A DNA stretch of 64,000 nucleotides from Protonemura montana (lineage: Eukaryota > Arthropoda > Insecta > Plecoptera > Nemouridae). Position 1 is the stretch's first letter. Each line of letters starts with the position of its first letter. Positions 11,553 to 21,000 of the stretch are shown one piece after another. The notes beneath the pieces are model-generated. The model made no database searches and was not told the origin of the DNA. It saw only the letters and a list, made by a program, of their open reading frames with translations. The stretch covers positions 16,287,501 through 16,351,500 of the forward strand of contig OX387610.1 of the NCBI GenBank assembly GCA_947568835.1, in the 5' to 3' direction. Both the position numbers and the translations under genes were made by a program.

Positions 11553-12150
11553 TTTCGTAACCCTGATATTACTGTCAGTAGCACCGTGCTAACTAGCACC
11601 ACCCTAGCACTAAGCAGTGACCCTGGTATTACTGTCAGAAGCTCCGTGCTAACTAGCACCACCATAGCACCAAGCAGTGACCCTGGTATTACTGTCAGTA
11701 GCACCGTGCTAACTAGCACCACCCTAGCACCAAGCAGTGACCCTGGTATTACTGTCAGTAGCACCGTGCTAACTAGCACCACCATAGCACCAAGCAGTGA
11801 CCCTGGTATTACTGTCAGTAGCACCGTGTTAACTAGCACCAACATAGCACCAAGCAGTGACCCTGGTATTACTGTCAGTAGCACCGTGTTAACTAGCACC
11901 ACCATAGCACCAAGCAGTGACCCTGGTATTACTGTCAGTAGCACCGTGCTAACTAGCACCACCATAGCACCAAGCAGTGACCCTGGTATTACTGTCAGTA
12001 GCACCGTGCTAACTAGCACCACCATAGCACCAAGCAGTGACCCTGGTATTACTGTCAGTAGCACCGTGCTAACTAGCACCACCAATGCACCAAGCAGTGA
12101 CCCCGACCTAGAACTGTGATTCGTTACCCTGGTATTACTGTCAGTGGGAT
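11553..12150 (+). repeat. 60-bp minisatellite in the 3' UTR of the HMGXB4-like locus, about 9 units
   Basis: Units contain GTGCTAACTAGCACCACC and AAGCAGTGACCCTGGTATTA. Near-identical flanks (CCCGACCTAGA then TCGTRACCCT) occur on both sides at about 11,537 and 12,103. The 60-bp period leaves both strands open, giving spurious long frames. It differs from the CACGTG-bearing 60-bp family elsewhere in the window. Confidence 0.9.
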
Positions 12151-12255
12151 CGTGGTACAACAACCAAATTACCGCTCTTGGTCAGGGCCCCTGGTTTTTT
12201 TGTACCTGCTCTGTACCCGGCATGTTTGCGCATGTATTATTCCCTCAATTAATAG

Positions 12256-12286
12256 AATAAAAATAAAATAAATGAAATAAAGTACA
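12256..12286 (+). promoter_or_regulatory. Cluster of AATAAA polyadenylation signals
   Basis: Several overlapping AATAAA/AAATAAA hexamers follow the HMGXB4-like stop by about 770 bases, just after the 60-bp array. They are the first good poly(A) signals downstream of that exon. Confidence 0.4.
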
Positions 12287-12289
12287 ATA

Positions 12290-14889
12290 TGATGTTTTAC
12301 TGTATGTTTTGCCTATAGAATGGCCAAGTACTGGCTGAATTGACTATATTAATTAAATGATTGTTAGTTTCTTAAATTATTTGCACTGAAATTCTTTGAT
12401 CATGTTTACCTCGATATTTGCAAATTAAAGAAGGAGCTTGCCATAGTTGGGGAGGATCGTTTTGAAATCGATCTTTATAAAAGGTCAAGATCATTTAAAA
12501 GATAGTTTCAAAAAAAAATCATGTAATCTCTGGAAAAAATGTATTTGTTTAGCACCTATAGCCTTGGTGCTGGGAAATGCCATATTAATATGGAAATAGT
12601 AGGAACACAATGCAATGAGGACTATGACTTGAAGTCAAGAATACAAGGAGAAATATAACGGCCTGTTATCACTTAACAGCCTGTTAACACTTAATAGGAA
12701 CTAAAATGCCTTGCACAACGGACAGTGGTCAGTGGAACATGGCAGAAAGTGGGCCTTGAATCTCGATTACCCAATTTGAAAAAAGCTGCGGTCGGTGTCA
12801 GGCACGGCGGACATATGATCTTTTAAAAGATCGTGGAAAATCCGAAAGCGATGAAATAAAAAGATCGTTTAATACAAAAAGATTACAATTAGTTCGAAGA
12901 TCACTAAAAAAGATCGCGATCGTACACTGTGTTAACGTTGTCGCAGTAATTTCTGAATTAATTTTAGAGCGTACCTAACCTGGCTGGATACAAAATAAAA
13001 ACCCATGACACTTGCACATAACAGCTGTTTCTTCACGCTAGGGTTCCCCAATTCAATTTCAAAGTTTGTTTGTATTATTATTTTAGCTGCTAGAATTTTG
13101 TTTTCAGATGGCTGCTTTGAAGCATTGTTTGTATTGCACTTGCATTGAACTGCAGGCCAATGCTTTCATGTCAATGAGCAGGGCATTTTATTGTTATGAA
13201 CAATACTACCTTCTTAAAAATTCTTTTCCAAACGGAGACTTAAACCCCGATCTCCACCTATCGCAGGTGTTGCTCTAATCCATTGAGCTTCTTGAACACA
13301 TGCTTTTTGAGATTATTATAGTATATTTTACTGTGAGTACTTACAGCCTCTTAGTTTTACCCCATGGAGATCTGTCATTCTCATCTGTCATCCCCGTTTG
13401 GGTCTCAATTTTTGATATGTTCATGTATGATATGTATGATATGTTCATAAGATTTATAAAAAAAACTTATTTACATGTTTTAAACTCATTTTTTTTACAT
13501 TATTTGTAATTAACAATTTAAACTTCATCAAATTGTGCACAATATCTTGACCAATAAACCATCCATTACTTTAGCTCTTAAGTTTGAAATAGCCATGGAG
13601 CAAAGAGATACAAGTCAAAACAACAACTAAATAAATGCAGATATAATAATTGTAGAACTATGGTAAACATAGAAATAAAAAGAAGATATAAAGGAAAAAT
13701 AAATCTAAAGTTTGAAATTTTGCTAGTTTTTTAAGATAATAAACTAAAAATATTACGTAAAGTGAATATTTAGCCATACTCTAACAAATGAGCTATTGTG
13801 ACTCGTTCAGTCTTTATAGGCGGCCATTTCGCAAATATACGAAAAACAATTTGTACGAACTCACGGAAAACGGTAAGACTTTTTCAGAATATATTGAGTT
13901 AAAAGACATGTAAGGATAATTTTTCGCTGTACAAGCCTTGTTTATTCCTTACTGCACAATAATTTAATGTTTAATTCATGTATGAAGTCAATTTTCGATA
14001 ATCTAGTGATAAATGGTTTGTGACAAGCCAAGGGCTAGGCCTAGATCCGGGCTAGGCAATGATACACCATATGAATATAATTAACGGCAATTTGATAAAA
14101 ATACCATTTTTAATAAAATCCTGCTAATACCCCTTAATTGAGCCAACCAGCTGGTAGAATAGTTTACATTTTACACAGATTTAAGTAACTAAATTTAACA
14201 AATACCATTATGCATGGTCTAAACCGAGTTGCAAATGTTGAGCAAACTACTGGATCAAATAACACAATATACCTTAAATCTAGAAAGTGTATGGAATTAC
14301 AAATCCAATCAAAATAAAAAGAGCATTGAGGGTTATTTTATTAAAATCGTGCAACTTTATTAATTTGTAAGTATTTAAAAATTAATCCAAACTAATATTG
14401 CTGGTATCAGCTAGCTATAGAAACAAAAGAATAACCATCGGTGGCTGGATTGATCTCTCCAATCAAATAAACAAATTCTGGAACCCTGAATATTTTTGAC
14501 ATACCTCTGAATATGCCTTTCTTGATTTAAGAATCATTCTTAGGACTCAAATCCATGTAATGTGTCTGTCCAATCTAGAAATGTACCTAACTTAGGCTTT
14601 TTTGCTGCCGTTGAAATCGGCTACCTCTCATCTTTTAATTAAAACAATTTGTACCCAAACAGATAGAGCAAATAAAATAATAAAGTTTGCTCAGGTAAAT
14701 TCAGGTTCCAATCACTATTGTAACAGATTAAATTGTAAAAGTAAAACTTTCTGATATTTTATTAAAGCTGCTAAAGATGTAATGCACATTATTGAATGTT
14801 TTTCTAAAAATAAAAAAACCCTATGATTTAATTCCTATAAAACGCATACCAATACTATGTTTCTTTTGACAGCGATTTAAGACTGAAAT
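12290..14889. other. A/T-rich intergenic stretch upstream of the PRDM9-like gene
   Basis: I see no coding exon or RNA gene here. It should contain the promoter and any 5' UTR exon of the PRDM9-like gene, but no clear TATA or initiator could be assigned. A diverged tRNA-SINE copy lies at about 13,095-13,400. Confidence 0.5.
13095..13400 (-). mobile_element. Diverged tRNA-headed SINE-like copy
   Basis: On the minus strand it contains a degenerate A-box region (GCTCAATGGATTAGAGCAAC), GGTGGAGATCGGGG, then sequence related to the ATTGCAAGCG tail seen in other copies. It also shares a module (ATGAGAATGACAG, then AAGAGGCTGT, then TACTCACAGT) with 31,270-31,330, but in the opposite relative orientation. 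Confidence 0.55.
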
Positions 14890-15007
14890 ATGGAAAAACC
14901 GAAAGCTTCGTCTTATTTCACGGCTGAAGAGTGGGAAAACTTTCCTAATTACGAGAAGGTTAGGCTGAACACCAAGCTATCGAACTTCAATGAAATGACT
15001 AAGATGG
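14890..15007 (+). CDS. PRDM9: PRDM9-like exon 1: start and first half of the KRAB-like box
   Basis: Encodes residues 1-39: an ATG, then SSYFTAEEWENFPNYEKVR, which aligns with the YFTKEEW..WEKTRY segment of vertebrate PRDM9. The donor is GTGAGT at 15,008, phase 1. This matches the vertebrate exon break, which falls just after the equivalent residue. The start context AATATGG is ordinary. Confidence 0.85.
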
Positions 15008-18000
15008 GTGAGTTTTGTTGGAATAATAATAATAATCAGTTTTATTTAGCAAAGATAGCCATTTCATATCATAGCCATTAGATATAAATACAGCCAGTCA
15101 TATTACAGCCATATTTGAAGTTGAAATCCTATTATTCTATCACATGTTAGTACACAAGTTCACAAGTTTATTCAAATATTTTTTATTGAGGGGAGAACAG
15201 GGACAATTGTAACACCATTCATTCTACAACTTTTATCTCATTAAATAATTTTTTTTAATTCTTAGAAAATTCAGGGAGGTTGCCTGAACCTTTTACCCAC
15301 TTTACTTTTATTGTGCATTTGAGAAAATGAGGAAAATCCATGTCAGATACAACTGTTACAGCCGTTCCCTTATCAGGGTCAATTACTTTATTGCTAGTAC
15401 ATTACTAGTACTGCAATTGACTACGATAGTAAATTGTAAATAACGACAAAGATGTGGAAATAGCAAGAATAATAATAATAATAATTTAATTGCAGTATAC
15501 TGTGTTATATAATATACTTCGTCAACTTAAAATAAATAAAATCAACTATTAATATAATGTTCCTTCATAATGACACCAATCTAATATATCTGGTTACAGT
15601 CAGCCCAAAGGTAAAGCTCATTTTCAATTAAAAACAATTTAACATACCTTTTAAATATTTTGAGGCTGTCGTCTTTAATAAGTACATTAATACAAGTTAA
15701 TTGTGGACTACAAGTTAATAGTATTAACCTTATATAAAAGCCTTAAATTGCGATGTTCAACTTTTTAGTTTGTCTCTGGCTGCTGGCTGGGGTAACATTT
15801 TTTCTGTACATGTCGTTTTAAATTGCGAAATTTGGTTAATAACGTGTGCAATTGGGTTATAATTGTTCAAAATTTTAATCTTCACACTATTGTGACACTT
15901 TGAGGGTGATTTGAAAGCGTTTTTTTGGTGAAATATTGATAATTGTGTTTGAAATTTCCTGCCTAGGAAAATTGGAGACATGTCTCACAGTTCGATTTTT
16001 ATTTGATTCAAAACTTGCCTTTTACTCACCCGCAGCAGCTCGGTAATACTGTTCATGCATGCCTATGAAAGTTAGTGAAGAAATTGAGCCCAAATGCTGT
16101 TATTTACATTCGTTTTACGTGAAATAGAAATAATTTTGCAAAAATTTTGACAGATGCATTCATTTGTTTGGTTTTTTGACTACTGCAGGGTGAACGAATT
16201 CTTAAACTTATCTTTGCGGCAGTGCATTTAGGATATTTAAACGTCAATGTCAGTGTCAACGTCAATGTCAAATTCATTTCTAAATCTCTAGAACTGAAGG
16301 GAAATAAATGACAGAACTGAAATATTGTTGGTGTCTTGGCTAGCAAGATTGGTAAGCCCAGATTCTAAAAGGTATTTCACAAGTTTTACTCTCTAAAAAA
16401 TATTTCAAGAAATCATACACGGAAATCTTTTGACAGCCAACTTCGTTTGTTTTCGAAATTGTCATCGTGGTCACTTTGATATTCACAGAGTTTCCACAAT
16501 GCAGTGACCCCGAGTGACATAAGCGGCAAATTTCAAATAAAATAAACGGGGGTTCTTTTGGTTGTGGTCCTATTAGAGGCTTTACATTTAAACAAAAATG
16601 CCCACTCCCTCAATATCTTAAGGTGCCGTTAGGCATCGGGTTCTGCTAGTAGTATGTTATAATTTAACATTTCTATTTGGATTGACGGCAAACGTACATT
16701 TTCTTTGCTGGAATGCAAGTTGCATGGGACCAATCTTTGCATGCAGAACACTGAAGCCAAGATTCTTTGTCTTTACTATCTGAACATCTTTCATTGCAGA
16801 GTAGGCAAGAGTTATCTGTATTTCAATCTTGTGCTCTTTTGCCGGGCTTGGATGCGTTGTTCTTTCTGGATGTTTTCCTCTCTGGCAAAGTTTTCTTGAC
16901 TTGTAGTCCTAATTTCTTCGGCAGCCTCTATCAATTTTTTTTCTGGAGTGTCTTAAAAAATGGCAATTATGCCTCTTATTCGGCCTCTGCCACTTGTTAT
17001 CTTCCCAAAATTTGCCTTTGGGTGTTGAACATTAAACATTGGCGGGATAACGCAACCAACTGAATTCACGGCACAGCAAACGGTTACCGTTGTACACAAT
17101 CGCACCAACCTGTTTCATGCCTTTCCTAGCAACAACTTTTGCTAATGTTTGAACACGTCTGGTCCCAGTTTTGTCAACGTTGTATATATTTTGTGGTTAG
17201 TATTTAAACCTATCACGGCAGCTTCCACGGCAGCTTCCATTGCCTCCGCTCCGCCGTAAAGCACCGTGCAGAAGTGGATTGTCTGTTCCTCAGCATGTTG
17301 ACGATGTAATCAGCAAAAATTATACAACAGTTTAAAAACAATGTAGTTTGACATCTCCATAGCAACTGCTAAACTACTAAAAATATAAGATAAACTGGTA
17401 TAAAAAAAAAGGTTAGAGTTCATTTAGATGAAATCTTATTTAATTGCAAATGCTTGCAATGCACGGGGTATTTTATGATTATAAACAGTATTCATGTCTC
17501 AAAACTTGATGCCCAAATGGGCGATTGAACCAATTTTTGAGACAGTTTTAGTGTTCATAATAATAAAAAAAAAGGTTAGAGTTCGGCTATCAATATCTAA
17601 GACCAAGGCCAAATCCTTTTTCTATGGAGTTACAATCGTCCCCGGGCAGGGTTGTTGATTCATATCTCAACGTTTAATGTATGTGAGATGAAGTGACAAA
17701 TCATTTATACCCAGTGACATTCGTTAAGAAATACGCTTTCTAAACGTAAAAACCACAATAAAATAGGAATAATACCATCATACTAAAAACCAAAACCAAG
17801 TCAGATGCCAGAAATTCACTTACCAAACGTGAAAACATTTATTTATTATTCACATTGATTCACATGCTCAATTGACATCTCAGCTGATATCAGCTGACAG
17901 ATTGTTTCATGACAACTAGAGCGCTCTATTGTCAACTTATGAAACCACTTTGCGCGAAATTTGAAACAGTCTGACAGAAACTGAAGACTCTGTTACAATT

Positions 18001-21000
18001 GTCCCGTTTTACAATTGTCCCCGTTCACCCCTACTTTATATAAAATGGTGGCCACAAACTCAAATGTTACCAAACTATTGTTAACGGGATTCATGTGTCT
18101 CCCCACTCCACTGATAAAATGATCGGGCGAGTCGCTCGTACGCGCAGTCGGTAGCTACTGGACTTCGCATTCATTGAAACTATTTGTCTGGTCGAGAATT
18201 TGTCTATCAAAATTATATTTACTGGTGAGATTTCGACGTTGAAACACGGGCGGAGTTTTTTACTCATTGTAACAACATTAAAAATAATAATTTTATTTGT
18301 AATAATAGATAAGTAGGATGGCTGTAAACTTGTTAATATCTCATGATTAGTATTGTAGATGTTATACAAAATTTCGAATTACTCAACTCTATTACTTCTT
18401 GGGAAACCGACGGCGACAACAGTAAATTTATTTTTCCGAGTTTCCTACAAATTTCCCGCAAAATAATTGTCCGAGTTTTTAATTAGTGACTCAGCAACAC
18501 GTGAAAATAAAGTCGTGCAAACAGATTTTCTCGAATTTCTTGACCAAGATGATGATTTACTTGAAACTCTTCTCATGTTGGTAACATTGCTTGTAACATT
18601 CTGACATTGCTTTGCGCTATAATTTTCTGCCTTTATTATCAAAAGCGCAGAACTTCTCATATCCAAATAGATTGTAAATTAGCAACCACTAGAATAAAAA
18701 TACATATCCTTGCATTTTGTAAGGTTACATATAACTCCAACTAAAACTGCACAGAACAAACATTTATAAAACATTAATTATTAGATAAAAAACTTACAGT
18801 ACCCATGTGATTTTTAAACCAACTTTATTTCTTCTATTTGCAGGTTTTAAAATTTCCCTTCCTGACTTTGTTGTGGCTTGGAACAACAAGGCTAAGTCCA
18901 CCTTGGCCAATCCGAAGCCAGCCAATCAAGACCAGGGCAAGAAGATGGCCCCTGCAACTGAACCAGCGAAGGGACAAAAACGCAAGCTTGCTCCGTGTCA
19001 GAGCGAAGACGGAAAGAGAGCCATGCGTGAAAAAGTAGAGACTGTCAGTCAGTACCTAGAATTAGCAGTAAGCACCCAGCCTAATTGCTATGTTGTTGCA
19101 AAATGCATGGACCCCTTGTTTACCCAATTTACTTGCATTTGTTGTATTTCAGAACCAACGGGTCAGCGCCGCCGAAAAGCTGCGGATGCTTGCGCTCTCG
19201 CAGGGCCAAGTATTTCACGGTTTTACGGAAGAAGATGTAGCCAGGTAGGTGGTAATACGAAGACAACAGGTGCTCTTTTGTATAAGTTTGATCGACTGAA
19301 TGAAATAACTCTTTCCCAACACTAAATAAATCATCTTCCCGTTAAATCTAGGTCATAGCACTAAAATATCATACCAATTGTTATTTATCAGGGTGGGTAA
19401 TATGCATGTAATATTGGAATGCTTTACTAAGGATGATTGAAAATGATGCGATTAACCTTAAGATTATTATAAAAACTAATTGACTAATTGCTTAATAACT
19501 AAAGACTAATTGGTGATATTTCTGATTGTGACCAGATCCCAAGAGGTGGTGGTGAAACTCAAAGTGTTGCTCAGAACTCTTGAGGTTCAGTTCGAGGCGG
19601 CTTGCGTTGAATACGACGAAGCCAAAGAAGATCTGCGTCGTGAGGAGGAGCGGCTTAATTCACCCCAAGAGAAGGAGCACCGAGCTAGAAACTGTGAGGG
19701 AAGGAAGAATAGAGCCCCTCTAGAGAAGGACCAAACTGTGAACCATGAGGACGGGAGGAATGGTGCCCCTCTTGAAAAGAACGAAGCTGTGAACGGTGAG
19801 GACGGGAGGAAGATAGCCCCCCTGGACAAGGACCAAGCTTTGAACCATGAAGACGGGAGGAATAGAGCCAACCTTGAGAAGGATCAAGATGAGAACCATG
19901 AGGACGGGAAGAATGGATCTCCACTTGAAGCTATTCACCACAAGGACGTGGGGAATAACTTTCCTAGCAAGGACGAGCAGGAAACATTATGCTGCGAGCA
20001 TGGCATCGAAGCTAAGCAGGCGGTGGAGGCAGTCGGAGCCAGTGGCGGACATTTTAGTGACAACGCCTTGCTGCCCAAGGAGCAAGCACAGGATCAAGAG
20101 GAATCGGAAGCGAGATATCCGCGCCGGAAGCGGTCGGAGGTCAACTATGAGGAGCCGCAACTTCTTGACGAGGACGAGTACCTCTGTAAGTCGACGTAGT
20201 TTCACTGTCAATCCTTAAAGTTGATGTTTAATGTTTCAATGTTACATGTTTAAGTCCATCAAGTTAACAAGGCTAGAACGTCAGTCCAAGTTTTCATTGG
20301 TTTATATTTATTCAACTAACTACTAATTGTACATACCTTCTATGTGCTAGTTTTTCAAACTGATATCATTTTTATAACATTTTAATTGTGTTACTTAAAT
20401 GTGCACAAATGTTTAACTATGATTACATAATTTTTCAGTCTCCCATCAATTCATATTTTTGGTCAAAGTTTTGTTTCGGATAAAAGTTAAGTTTTGGTCA
20501 AAGTAAACGAGGTTGGTTTTGTTGTTTAGACTGCGATGCGTGCCAAGAAGAACACCAGGGCATGTGTCCAATTCATGGCAAATTGCAGTTCGTAATGGAT
20601 CGTCAGGTGAGTGCATTTATTATAATTGTTACATTGCATTTTGTTGACGTAGCCTCCTTCCAGGCAACAGAATTGAACTTTGTATTGAAACAGTGCTCAC
20701 AAAAATTGTGTATAGGTATTTTTCCAAAGGTCGAACAAAAAGTAATGGCTTGGCATTAAACCTAATTAAGATACAATAATCTTTGATGGCGGTTATACAT
20801 TGACCACTTAACATACGTCGTGTTTTACCAAACTTTGCAACTTTCAGTTAGATCTCTAACTCACAACAACGACTGCATTTCAGTGCATGTGATTGAAAGT
20901 CATCATGGCAATAGTTTAAACTAACTCTTCAATTAGGAGGCAAAATTTTGCTAAAGCCGAAGCTGAGTGGGCTAAAATTTACTCAATCTTTTAACAATGC

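Larger units (their letters stand above)
15188..18035 (-). mobile_element. pogo-like (Tc1/mariner superfamily) DNA transposon in intron 1
   Basis: Inverted termini share GAACRGGGACAATTGTAA: forward at about 15,193-15,211, reversed at about 18,003-18,024. ACAATTGT motifs repeat just inside the right end. The inside carries decayed pogo-type transposase on the minus strand. It also holds a nested repeat at 16,250-16,665 and a foldback element at 17,430. It accounts for most of intron 1. Confidence 0.7.

Noticed and set aside
19587..19941. Antisense frames opposite exon 4
   Set aside because: Mirror of the 51-bp coding repeat. No independent evidence.
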